The notes beneath the pieces are model-generated. The model worked only from the letters and a program-made list of their open reading frames with translations. It did not search any database and had not been told where the DNA came from. 64,000 bases of DNA, from the NCBI GenBank assembly GCA_002104945.1, contig MCFH01000003.1, positions 124,001 through 188,000 on the forward strand, written 5' to 3'. Below are positions 1 through 10,870 of this stretch, piece after piece (position 1 is the stretch's first letter; the number at the start of each line of letters is the position of its first letter). Origin of the DNA: Piromyces finnis (taxonomy: Eukaryota; Neocallimastigomycota; Neocallimastigomycetes; Neocallimastigales; Neocallimastigaceae). The translations under genes and the position numbers were made by a program.

Positions 1-151
1 TAATAATTTATTTTGTTTTAAACTTTAATTATTAATAAATAAATTATGTCTCATTTTCTTTTTCTGAATATAATTTGTGTAACTTAAACAATAATACTTG
101 TGGCTTAAGTTACATTAAAGATATCAAACAGAGGCGTTTGATGTCTTTACA
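1..151 (-). repeat. Truncated solo LTR, family A
   Basis: This is the last 151 bp, on the plus strand, of an LTR cut by the window edge. It matches 3238-3388 almost base for base and matches the reverse complement of 7630-7780. It ends in TTTACA at 151, the complement of the family's 5' TGTAAAG. The terminal hairpin carries one change (GATGTC for GATATC). Confidence 0.85.
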
Positions 152-175
152 TTAGTTAAATGTATTAGTTAAATA

Positions 176-1050
176 TGTGAAGATATTAACTGGATTGAAA
201 ACAAATTCAGATAATATCTATAATTAATTAAACATAATAATTATAATTAAATAATTTCAATAATTATTTTAAAACACTTTTAAAAGTCACCTTTTAAATT
301 TTGATTCAGTGAAAGGGTTATGATTTCAAAAATTTAATATCAATACACTATAACCCTTAACCAAAAATAAGCAAGTACGAAATAAGGTGTAACTCGCCAA
401 AAACGATCGCTACGGCTGTAAGTGCTACGGTGATGAAACTAGGTTTATTGGAAAGCTTAGGAAGAAAGCTACAATTTGGTACAATCGCGGTCCTTCTAAC
501 TGATCATTTAAGGAAGTTATGATCATTTAAAGATTTTATTAGGTAAATTAAAATCAATATGATATCAAGTATGGATCATAAATATTTCTTATGACTTGAT
601 GAAATTAAAAATATATCAATAGGAATTTTAGTTATATTAATTTAATTAATGATAACGATTGTTACTAAAAATAGAACTAGACCCATTTAGGTGTAACAGT
701 TAACACCTATAAATTAAATAATCTTAATTATTATAAAATAGGTTAACGGCAAGTTTTATTAGAAATAATTTTGAAAATAATAATTATTTAATTATAACAA
801 ATATGTTATGGTAATATCAATTAATAATGATGAATTATTAATTGAATAGTTTTTATAATTACTAATTAGGATCAACTGTTTAAATGATTAATCATATGTT
901 TATTTTATTTTATGTCATGACAAACAAACAAACAAACAATCTTATTACTTATTTAATTATATTACTAATATATTACATGTAATACTTTATTCTTATTAAT
1001 ATCAATTTAATAATCTGAACAAAGAATATAAAAGAAAATGAATTGAATTC
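176..1050 (+). repeat. LTR-like dispersed repeat, family C, copy 1
   Basis: It starts TGTGAAGATATTAACTGG and aligns with 12155-12861 over its whole length, including the CAATCGCGGTCCTTCTAACT stretch. The first 40 bases fold imperfectly (GATATTA with TAATATC), like the terminal hairpins of LTR families A and B. This copy has about 45 bp around 385-430 that copy 2 lacks, and more sequence near 745-870. I see no coding sequence. The 3' boundary is uncertain. I infer an LTR from the TG start and the hairpin; no internal region of the family is present. Confidence 0.6.
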
Positions 1051-2085
1051 GATTTTAATTCTTTGTAAAGATTATAGTTATAATCTTAATTATATAGTTA
1101 CTTATAATATCATTTATATTATTATTATTAAATAAATAAAAAATTTATAAAAAATTATTTTAAAGTAAATATAAATTTTTCATTTTTCATTTGGGAGTTT
1201 AAGGTGTTATTTTATAATTAAATTTAATTTCTTAAAAAACATTTTTACTATATAATTAATAACATTCTGACCTGGCCGCATAACCAAACCCAAAAACTTA
1301 ACATGTTATCTTATATTGTTTTATCTCGACAGCTATTGTACGAGCTTTAACAATATCTACTAGTTTTATTAATTTATTTTAAGTTATTTTATAGTTTTAA
1401 TAGTTTTATTATTTTAATAATATTTATATAGAATAATAACACCAGATTTATTCTATAAAATATTATTTATTATTAACACAATAATTACAAATTAGACAAG
1501 TTTAATTTCGTTTTATATTTTCTTTTATTTATTGTTCTTACGCTCTTTTTAACAATAATTTTTATTATATAAAAACTTATTTTTGTCTTTTAAATATTAT
1601 TATGTATTCACTAATTAATTATATTAACTATTATTAAAATTTAACTTATTATTAGTAATCTAAGTCTTCTCATTTTCTACTAAAAATTATTATTATTCTT
1701 TATATTAAAAATTATTTTTATAATTTAACCCAATCAAATATATAAATTTATAAAATATTTGATTTTATGTAAATTATATTTTTATGCTAAACTATATAAA
1801 ATTATTTAATAATTATTTTATAATAAAATTTTCTACTAATATCAAATGTATAATATATTTATAATTATTATTTATCATTTTTTTGTAAGAAATAATAATT
1901 ACTTCAATCTAAATAATTAATATTTCTTATTAGTTTAATAATTTATTTATTTATTTAGTTACATAATGTTTTATACACATAATTTATTTATTTAATTTAT
2001 TTAGTTAAATAATATTTTATACATTTGATTTTTAAATAATATTTATATATAAGAATCCTGTAATTTAATTGTGTATTACTAATTA
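1051..2085. other. AT-rich stretch without a recognisable gene
   Basis: About 1 kb of near-pure A/T sequence with runs of ATTATT and TTTAAT. There is no open frame of note. A slightly GC-richer patch lies at 1268-1350 (CTGACCTGGCCGCATAACC and CTCGACAGC). It is probably decayed LTR or internal retroelement sequence, but I cannot assign it. Confidence 0.4.
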
Positions 2086-2520
2086 ATTTACATATTATAT
2101 CTAAACACGGATTTACTTTAGGAAATCGGTATTTTAAGGTTTTCCCGATTATTATAATTGGTTTTACTTAAAATTTACACGATGACTAATATGATTAGAA
2201 TATTGGTCGAAAACTTGTTTAGGTTTTTCTTCTAGTCTTTTCCTAAACATTTAATTTGTTAAGATTAGAACCCATTTATTTAACCTTAATTTCTAATAAA
2301 AATATAAATAAGACACTCTTGAAATTCTTTAGAAATTCAAGAGTTATTATTATAAGAAAAATTAATTATAATAAATAACAAATAATTCTATTTTAATAAA
2401 AAACATATTATTAAAACATAATTTTAATACATCACACTCTTATCCTCCTTCCCATTTGTGTTTTTGTTGTTTATTATAAATCCTTATAATAAACTCGCTA
2501 AGTTCTAATCTTAATGCTAT
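2086..2520 (+). repeat. LTR-like dispersed repeat, family D, copy 1
   Basis: The segment aligns with 14415-14860. Shared landmarks are the TTTTTCTTCTAG box, the CCTTTTCCTAAA box, a GTTAAGATTAGAA box, and a hairpin whose arms are ACTCTTGAA and TTCAAGAGT (about 2316-2346). The two copies differ by many substitutions but keep the hairpin. It is probably part of an LTR or a 5' leader. Neither end is defined. Confidence 0.5.
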
Positions 2521-2785
2521 ATTTAATTTTTTTATTATTTTTTTTTTCTATATACATATAATTTAATATTAAATTTTAATATTGAGTTATCAATAAGTAA
2601 TTATATTGTACTATTTATTATATACATTACAATATAATTACTACAATAATAACTCTTCTCCAACAAACATTGAAAAAAAAAAAAATACACCAATCAAAAA
2701 AAAAAAAAAAAATTTTTTTTAAAACCAATCAATCAAACAAGATATATATATATAAAAAAAAAAAAAAAAAAATAGAATAAAATAA

Positions 2786-3388
2786 TGTAATGGCGACACA
2801 GAAAGAATAGATTAGGATATCTATTCTATTACAATAACACTAAATTTAAAATAAAAATAAAAATTGTTTTATTAAAAATATCTTTTATTATAATAGAATT
2901 TTAATAATAACAATTACATCGATAAAATGATGAAAAATATCTTCTATTTATATTTTTCCTAAATACATTTATATTATATTATAACTATTTATTTCTTATA
3001 TATTATTATTTAAAATCTACACTAAAATCTTAATTATTAATAAATATTTAAACTATAACTATTTTTAGTAAAATACAATTGGCAATTCAAATTAAGTACT
3101 ATTTAATTTGAATATGTGCCCATGTATTATTGATATATTAATCATTTATTATTTATCTATTTCTATAAAAAAACAATACTAAAACTAGGGATTTAAATTG
3201 AGAATATTAATTTACTTGTTAAACATTAAAAATAAATTAATAATTTATTTTGTTTTAAACTTTAATTATTAATAAATAAATTATGTCTCATTTTCTTTTT
3301 CTGAATATAATTTGTGTAACTTAAACAATAATACTTGTGGCTTAAGTTACATTAAAGATATCAAACAGAGGCGTTTGATATCTTTACA
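2786..3388 (-). repeat. Complete solo LTR, family A, TSD AATAA
   Basis: A 603-bp LTR in reverse orientation, bounded by TGTAATGG at the left and CTTTACA at the right. It is flanked by the direct repeat AATAA (2781-2785 and 3389-3393), a 5-bp target duplication. It is the inverted partner of 7630-8235. Because each copy has its own target duplication, the two are separate solo LTRs and not the ends of one element. The 5' end (right side) carries the 14-bp hairpin GTTTGATATC... typical of the family. Confidence 0.88.
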
Positions 3389-3616
3389 AATAAAATATTA
3401 AACCAATCAATTAAAAAAAAAAAAAAAAAAAAAGAATAATAATAATAATAATTAGAATTAGAATAATAATAATTAGAATAATAAAAAAAAAAAAAAAAAA
3501 ATAAAATAAAATAAAATAAAATAAAATAATTATATATTTATATATATTTCCATCACTAATACTATTTTTTTTTTATATATATAATATATTATTTCAATAA
3601 TATTGGAAAAAATAAT

Positions 3617-6600
3617 ATGGACTACCCCGAACGTAATGAAATAAATATTGCTCAAAATATTAATGAAAAAAATAATGGAGTACAAGATCCCCAAACTTCC
3701 AAGCTTATCACAGCTATTACTGATTTCATTCCTGCTTTTTTTTCCCCTAATGGCATCCTTTCTAAAGAGAATGAAACAAAAAATCCAGCAAATATACTTG
3801 AAACTTTAATTCAAAGTGAAGAATTTTTTAAGGAACATCCAGAATCCTTTAGAAATGAAGAATCAAGAACCTCTTTTGTAATCAATAAATTGTCTGGAAA
3901 TGCAAGAAAATGGGGACTCTCCCTCTTAATAGATGGAACTATTAAGAAAATAAGCTATGATCAATTTAAGAATCTTCTACTGGATAATTTCGATGTTGGA
4001 AGTGAAAGGAAGCAGAAATATGTGATAATGGAAAAGCTGTGGAAACTTAAGCAACTCCAGTTAGGTAGTGTTGTTGAATACACTATCGAATTTCGAAGGT
4101 TGGCTGGACGTCTAGGATGGCCTGATGAAGTACTAATTGATATAATTGGAAAAGGTCTTGATAATCGTGTTCGTGACGAATTTGATAAGTTAGAAAAACC
4201 CAATTCATTATTTGATGCAACTAACATAATCATAGGATTAGATAAGAAATGTTATTTAGAAAATTGTCTAAGGGAAAAGAACAGAAATTCTAGAGATAGC
4301 AAATCCTATTTTAAAAGGAGAAAAGAACTAAACAAAATAGAAAAACACTCAAAGCACTTTCATCAAAGGAAAAATAAATTCAAAAATGACATACTCTCTG
4401 CAAATTATACTCCGAATGGGAAGACATCCATTACTACATCATTTTACCTATTTGTAAATGGAAAAAACGTAAAGGTAAATTTACTAATAGATTCAGGTTC
4501 TGCAAGAAGTTTTATATGTAAGAACTTTGCTAACAATACCAAAATTCAAACTTCTGGACTCTCCTCTCCCATAAACATTCAACTTCCAAACGGAAAGAGT
4601 ATGACAATAAAGCAAACTACCAAACCTCTGAAGTTGAAGATAATGGACCATTCAGAGACTTTTGAGTTTTGCATTGCTGACCTCTCTCTTCAAGGTATTA
4701 ATGGAATTCTCGGAAGGGATTGGTTATCCTTACACAACCCCTTCATCAATTATAAAACCAATAAAATTTACTTCATCGGTAGTTTCTGTGGGTCTCACTG
4801 TCCCTCCTCAAAAAAGAACAAAATTTTTAGACAATACGATAATATTACTGCTTCCATGGTAGAAGATAAGGAAGCAAATAAGAAAAATAATCTCGATTCT
4901 ATTATTCCTGATATGATCTCTGAGGATGATCTTCTTGATACAGACTTTTGCGCAGCTATGCCTATTGGTGAAGAAACAAATAACAATGATCAGACTAAGT
5001 ATGTGATAATTAGCCAGTATTACTCTGACCTTAAATCAGTTTTTGAAAAGAAAGAAGCCGAGAAACTACCACCTCACCGGGAATATGATATTTCTATAGA
5101 CCTTATCCCTGGTGGTCAATTATATTTTGGACCAATATACTCCCTCACTGTACCCGAAATGAACACGTTAAAGGAGTATATTAAAGATAATTTAAAAAAG
5201 AACTTCATTAGAAAATCCAAATCGCCTGCTGGAGCCCCAGTTCTCTTTGTTAAGAAACATGATGGAACCCTTAGATTGTGTGTTGATTACAGACGTCTGA
5301 ATGCCATCACCATTCGTAATAGCTACCCGATCCCAAGAATCAATGATCTAATTGAATCTTTTAAAGGCGCTAATATTTATACCCGCTTAGACCTCAGATC
5401 TGCATACAATTTGGTAAGGGTTAAAGAAGGTCACGAATATCTCACTGCTTTCAGGACACCGTTAGGGCATTTCGAATATCTGGTGATGCCTTTTGGATTA
5501 AGAAATGCTCCATCTGTATTTCAACGTTTTGTCCAAGATACCCTTAACAACACCATAGGATCCTTTGTGCAAGTATATCTTGATGATATCATCATCTACT
5601 CTTGTTCCCTCCAAGAGCATATAAATCACGTTCGGATAGTTCTTAAATTACTCCTGGATAATGGATTATACGTTAAGTTGGAGAAATGTGACTTTCATGT
5701 TTCTGAAACTACATTCTTAGGTTTTACTGTTTCTACTAAGGGTTTGTCTATGGATAAGAATAAGGTTAAGTCAGTATTAGACTGGCCGATACCAAAAAAT
5801 ATTAAGGAATTACAAAGCTTTCTTGGTCTTTGTAATTTCTACAGAAAATTCATCAAAGATTTCGCTTCTTACATGAAACCTTTGCGTAAATTGCTAAAAA
5901 AGGGTAATGAATTTATTTGGGATGACTGTGCTGAAAACTCTTTTAATAAATTAAAGGACGCATTTAGAGTCGGAGAAATATTAATCTTTCCTGATCCGGA
6001 AAAAGAGTATATTGTCGAAACCGACGCAAGCGATTTTGCTGTTGGTTGTGTTCTCTCCCAAATCAGCGATCTTGATAATTTATTACATCCAGTTGCCTTC
6101 CACTCCAGATCACTTAACAATGCCGAAACTAATTATACTATATACGATAAAGAACTTTTGGCAATTATAACTGCTTTCGATACCTGGAGACACCATCTGG
6201 AAGGTGCTAAGTACCCCGTTCAGATAATTACAGATCACAAAAATCTGTTATATCTTAAGAAGCCTCAGCATCTAAACCATAGGCAGATACGCTGGAGCCT
6301 TTTTCTTTCTAAATTTGATTTTAGAATTGCATTCAGGCCAGGTTCAAAAAGTGGGAAACCCGACGCGTTATCAAGACGACCAGACTATAAAAAAAACACT
6401 AATATGAAACCTGTAACGATATTTAATAATAATGATGTATTTTGTTGCTCAATGAATGATAATATTGACAACCTTATCAGTGCTCAAAAAGGCGACAAAT
6501 TTTGTCGAAATACTTTAAATAAAATTAAATCGAGCTCCGGAAACATTAATAGTTCATTATTTAGTCTTATTGATGGTGTTTTACATTTCCAAAAACGCAT

Positions 6601-6682
6601 CATCGTTCCATCTTCGCTCAAGGTAAGATTACTTAAATCCTTCCATGATGCTCCAACTAGTGGCCATCAGGGAAGGATTTAG
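3617..6682 (+). pseudogene. Ty3/gypsy gag-pol, truncated at the integrase zinc finger
   Basis: An open frame of 1021 codons encodes a gypsy-type polyprotein. In order it has a gag-like region (about 50-250), aspartic protease LLIDSGSARSF near residue 290, reverse transcriptase with VYLDDIIIYS near 650, RNase H starting ETDASDF near 800, then the start of the integrase HHCC finger (SGHQG), where the frame stops. No CCHC knuckle lies between gag and protease. The integrase core is missing; the sequence runs straight into a C-terminal integrase remnant at 6690. No LTR of its own flanks it; the LTR at 2786-3388 is an unrelated reverse insertion. RT and RNase H motifs look intact, but without the integrase core it cannot be autonomous. 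Confidence 0.9.
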
Positions 6683-6689
6683 TAGTTTA

Positions 6690-7129
6690 GTAGTTTCGAA
6701 TTATTATATGGTAGAAGAGACACATGGCCATTAGAAATAATGTTTCCTGATATTTATAAAGATCCTAATGAAACAGAAGAAGAATATATTTTTAGAAGAT
6801 TTTTAAGGCATCAAAATTGGGTAAAACAAGTTACTGAATATTCTAATCATGCTAACCAATATTATTAACATAGAATAGGTTTATCCAAAGTTTTATAGAA
6901 AACTTATAAACCGGGTGATTATGTTATGATAAGATTAATAGGAAGAAGTAAATTAAATCCTTATTTTTATGGTCCTTATAAAGTTGTTAATAAACAAAAA
7001 TTTAATACTGTTGTACTTGAAGATCCACATACAGGAAAACTACTTGATAGAAATGTAAATATTAAAAATATTTTTCCTTACGTTCTACCAGAACAAAATT
7101 TAACTTCAAGGGACGAAGTTAATTCTTAA
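6690..7129 (+). pseudogene. Gypsy integrase C-terminal remnant joined to the truncated pol
   Basis: Reading in the plus strand gives LLYGRRDTWPLEI from about 6697, then two stops near 6868 and 6897, then an open stretch 6926-7129 with KLNPYFYGPYKVV and FNTVVLEDPHTGKLLDRNV. This is the same C-terminal integrase (GPY/F-like) module as at 10056-10448, including the LLDRNV/LMNRNV ending. The HHCC finger to catalytic core is deleted between 6680 and 6690. An A/G-rich tract (AAAAGGCCGAGAAA) follows at about 7127-7140 and may be the old polypurine tract. Confidence 0.75.
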
Positions 7130-7439
7130 AAGGCCGAGAAATTGATAAATAATGAAATTAATAAATATAAAATTGTTATTATACTTGATTTTTAAGTTAA
7201 CCTTAAAAGTAACTTAAAACAAGCTATAGTTTAATTAATTACTTTACCAAAATTCTAAAATGAAATTAATCCTTAACACTGCATATATTTTGAATATTGA
7301 AAGAAAATAATAAACTTTAATTAATCGAGATCAAAATATATAACTTTTGTTAAATTAATTGTTAAATTAAATATTTAATAACTTCTTTAGTAAATTGCAC
7401 TTAAGAGTAATATTGAATTTTTCGATAAATAATAAATCG

Positions 7440-8763
7440 GATTTAAAAAAAAGTGATTTTAATATTGTAACAGTCAATGATATAAATTCAAAAATTAATG
7501 ATTTGAATGATAAAATAGAGGAAATTTTTGATAAATTTAAAAATATAAATAGTAATAAAAATTGAGTAATAATGAAAAAAAGGAAAAAAGAAAAAAATCT
7601 TTTGGAAGATATTTAGTGGAAAAACAAAGTGTAAAGATATCAAACGCCTCTGTTTGATATCTTTAATGTAACTTAAGCCACAAGTATTATTGTTTAAGTT
7701 ACACAAATTATATTCAGAAAAAGAAAATGAGACATAATTTATTTATTAATAATTAAAGTTTAAAACATAATAAATTATTAATTTATTTTTAATATTTAAC
7801 AAGTAAATTAATATTCTCAATTTAAATCCCTAGTTTTAGTATTGTTTTTTTATAGAAATAGATAAATAATAAATGATTAATATATCAATAATACATGGGC
7901 ACATATTCAAATTAAATAGTACTTAATTTGAATTGCCAATTGTATTTTACTAAAAATAGTTATAGTTTAAATATTTATTAATAATTAAGATTTTAGTGTA
8001 GATTTTAAATAATAATATATAAGAAATAAATAGTTATAATATAATATAAATGTATTTAGGAAAAATATAAATAGAAGATATTTTTCATCATTTTATCGAT
8101 GTAATTGTTATTATTAAAATTCTATTATAATAAAAGATATTTTATAAAACAATTTTTTATTTTATTTTTTCAAATTTTTGTGTTATTGTAATAGAATAGA
8201 TATCCTAATCTATTCTTTCAGTGTTCAACATTACACAAAGAGAATTTAAATGCCATTTTAAAAGATTTAGAAAAAAATTATAATACAAAGGATAATTTTT
8301 ATCTTGATTTTGAATATGGTGAAAATATAAAAATTATTAAAAAAAACATTTAAATATTAGGCGAAGGTATCGATAAATATTGTATGGAAAGTTATAAGTT
8401 CAATGATAAAAATGATAGCAACAATAGTAATAGTGAAAAGTACTTTGCTTTGGATATCAAGGAAGAAGCTGATTTCAAAAATAAAAAGAATTATGTAAAT
8501 TATTTAGTTAGTGGTGATGGGAAAAAGTATGTATAAGTTGATAATAATTATTTTTATAATGCCAGAATTAACAACTTTAATCATAATTACTTTGAATCGA
8601 TTGATAGTCTTAATCCACAAGATCCATTCACAGATTATGAAAATACTTCTATTATGAATTCTATTAAAAATTCTGAATTCCAAAATGGTATGATTATAGA
8701 AGAGTTTAAAGAAAAATTTAGCAGTGAATTTCGTTCTAAAGAGACTTTACAAAATTCAAACTA
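7440..8763 (+). pseudogene. Decayed Asn/Lys-rich ORF split by a solo LTR
   Basis: Coding-like sequence runs 7446-7629 and resumes 8241-8763. If the LTR and one CAAAG copy are ignored, the same frame continues across the gap (KNK then ENLNAILKDLEKNYN). Four in-frame stops are visible, near 7576, 7615, 8353 and 8535. The residues are polar (Asn, Lys, Asp, Glu), for example SLNPQDPFTDYENT near the end. I recognise no domain. It could be a decayed host gene or a retroelement gag. The terminal TAA is at about 8761. Confidence 0.6.
7630..8235 (+). repeat. Complete solo LTR, family A, TSD CAAAG
   Basis: A 606-bp LTR starting TGTAAAGATAT and ending CATTACA, flanked by CAAAG at 7625-7629 and 8236-8240. 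It begins with a perfect 14-bp stem (7632-7645 with 7652-7665) around the loop GCCTCT. A second perfect 11-bp stem lies mid-LTR (7905-7915 with 7923-7933). It interrupts the decayed ORF described at 7440-8763. Confidence 0.92.
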
Positions 8764-8772
8764 ATAAGAAAA

Positions 8773-8773
<1 letters not shown>

Positions 8774-8826
<53 letters not shown>

Positions 8827-9276
8827 TGTAAAGAAATGTGTCTTTAACAATAAAAACAAATTATAATATTTACTAAATAACTTAGTAATATTAACACTTT
8901 AAAATATTCTGTAAATTATTAATTTATAAAAATATCATTAAAAACACATAGAATTTAACTTAATAAGTTAGTGTTTAATAATATAATTATTTATTAATAA
9001 AATCTCGATTCTTTAAAATATTTGGGAAAATTCACTCGTATTTATACTAAAAATTTTTTAAATTAATTTATAAAATTTTTTCAACTTAAAATTCTTAACC
9101 AATCAATAATCTTCATATAAAATAAAATTTAAAAATAAAATATTGATAAATTTGATATTAATAAATTGTTTAATAATAAAATTGATATTGATAATGATAT
9201 TAATAAGTTTTGATAATAATAATAATTGTGATTTTAATATTAATAATAAATATAATTTGAATTTTTTAACTATTTT
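8774..9276. other. (AAT)n array and AT-rich remnant without a gene
   Basis: An (AAT)n array of about 50 bp (8774-8824) is followed by AT-rich sequence starting TGTAAAGAAATGTG at 8827. A patch CACTCGTATTTATAC near 9033 resembles the CACTTCTATTTATAC patch in the chromodomain-gypsy LTR at 21190. The stretch may therefore be a degraded 3' LTR for the minus-strand gypsy fragment that starts at 9277, but no right-hand LTR end is visible. Confidence 0.35.
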
Positions 9277-10060
9277 TTATTTCTTTCTATTAAATTTTTT
9301 AAGTAGCCCCTTGCAATTTAGATTTTCTTCAGGCTCCCACGAAGCTTCATTGATTGAATACCCTTTCCATTTAATCAGGTATTGTATTTTTCCGTAATGT
9401 CTTCTTTTATCCAGAATTTCTTCAACTTCGTATTCTTCTTCATTGTCAACGGTAATAGGTGGCGGTGGTGGTTGAGATCTTCCAAATTTATCTTCGACAT
9501 ATTTCTCGAGATTGGATACATGAATAACTGGATGAATCTTAATAGATTTTGGGAGACCTAATTTAAATGTAACATTTGATATTTTTTCCAAGATTTTGTA
9601 TGGGCCGAGTTTTCTTGGCTTAAATTTTTTATTTCCTTTGTGGATAATTAAAGAACTATCCAGCCAAACTTTGTCACCAACTTTAAAATTCGGAGCTTCT
9701 TTTCTACGTTTGTCAGCATGCTTCTTCTGGGTTTCCATGGCAGATTTTAAATTTTCTTTTAAGGTATTAATTAAAGTTTTAAAATCTCTTATAAACTCTT
9801 CTGCTCTTGGGACTTTAGATAAGTCTGGAATAACTGGTGAATATTTTGGATGAAAGCCGTAATTCAAAAAGAATGGAGAAAATTTGGATGATTCTTGGAC
9901 TACGTTGTTATAACTAAATTCTGCAAGACTAAGAAAACTTTTCCAATTTGAACCTTTATAATTTGAGAAACATCTTAAATATTGTTCTATAACGGAGTTC
10001 GCCCTCTCCGTCTGACCATTTGATTGATGATGAAAAGGAGTAGACAACTTAAGTTTATGG
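9277..10060 (-). pseudogene. Chromodomain gypsy fragment: integrase C-half plus chromodomain
   Basis: Minus-strand reading, 256 codons from the Met at 10047 (which is internal to the original gene). It starts in the integrase core at the catalytic Glu region ([18 protein letters not shown]), then the GPY/F module ([15 protein letters not shown]), then a chromodomain ([17 protein letters not shown] ... SWEPEENL) and stop. It aligns with the C-terminus of the intact gypsy at 21818-26053, so it belongs to the same or a sister family. Everything N-terminal is lost at a breakpoint around 10050-10060, where a plus-strand fragment of another gypsy begins. Confidence 0.85.
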
Positions 10061-10448
10061 TAGGGAAGACCAACAACCTTTTGATATAGCTGCCCGACCC
10101 ACTAAAGATCAAAACAAGAGTTCTGATGAAATTCTTTTGGAAAAGTTTATAAATCACTACCGATGGACCCTAGAAGCTGCTGAAAATGTAAAGACGGCTA
10201 ATAAATATTGGTCTATGAGAAGAGAAGAAAAATTAAGTATGAACCAAGCTAAGAAAATAAAAGTAGGTGACCTAGTTTTGGTAAGAAACTTCAGTAGAAC
10301 AAAATTGGAACCTTACTTTGTAGGACCTCTCAAAGTGGTCCAGAAACAGTTCAATACAGTAGTCTTAGCAGACCCAGAAACTGGAGTACTAATGAACAGA
10401 AATGTACATTTCAAAAATGTCGTTAAATATAACTCAGCAACGGAGTAG
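10056..10448 (+). pseudogene. Gypsy integrase C-terminal fragment
   Basis: An open plus-strand reading begins near 10056 (YGRE, then [14 protein letters not shown]) and ends at a stop at 10448. It contains KVGDLVLVRNFSRTKLEPY, FVGPLKVVQKQFNTVV and VLMNRNVHF, the integrase C-terminal region of a non-chromodomain gypsy. The Met at 10137 is internal and not a true start. It is followed by a purine-rich tract and an LTR start at 10473, so this is the 3' end of an element whose 5' part was lost at the inverted junction with the minus fragment. Confidence 0.8.
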
Positions 10449-10460
10449 CTTGAGTTTTAA

Positions 10461-10870
10461 CGAAGGGCATTCTGTTAAGGAATGAACATAAATAGTTGAA
10501 TTAGCTAGAATTTTAGGATTTAACCTTCAACTATTTATATTCCTTACTAGTGTTTAACTCTATTTTTAAAATATAAAAATTATAATATATAATTTTTATA
10601 CATTTTTCTAGTAATTATTAATATTTTTATTATATAGTTATATTATTTGTATATAGTTATTTAAGACCTTTATTATTAGTATTAGTATAATTACTTATAA
10701 TATTTTATACTTATAAAATTTTACAAAATTTTATTATTAAAATAGTTATAGGTATTTTATTATTATTTAAGGTTTATTTTATTAATTAACTTTATTGTAT
10801 AATATTTTATAATTTGAAATTATGACATGGAATTTAATTATAATTTTTACTAAAAGAGGCAACTGTTACA
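10461..10870 (+). repeat. Polypurine tract and 3' LTR, family E
   Basis: The tract CGAAGGGCAT (10461-10470) precedes an LTR starting TGTTAAGGAATGAAC at 10473. The LTR opens with a long hairpin, 10475-10546: TAAGGAAT pairs with ATTCCTTA and ATAAATAGTTGAA with TTCAACTATTTAT, about 21 pairs with a 4-nt bulge. A plausible right end is CTGTTACA at 10870, but no second copy is in the window to confirm it. Confidence 0.6.

Noticed and set aside
2786-8235. Inverted 600-bp repeats as ends of a DNA transposon
   Set aside because: Each copy has its own different 5-bp duplication (AATAA, CAAAG), so they are independent solo LTRs in opposite orientation around an older gypsy fragment.
10137-10448. Independent 103-codon gene
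   Set aside because: The reading is open further upstream and aligns with integrase C-termini; the Met is internal to a fragment.
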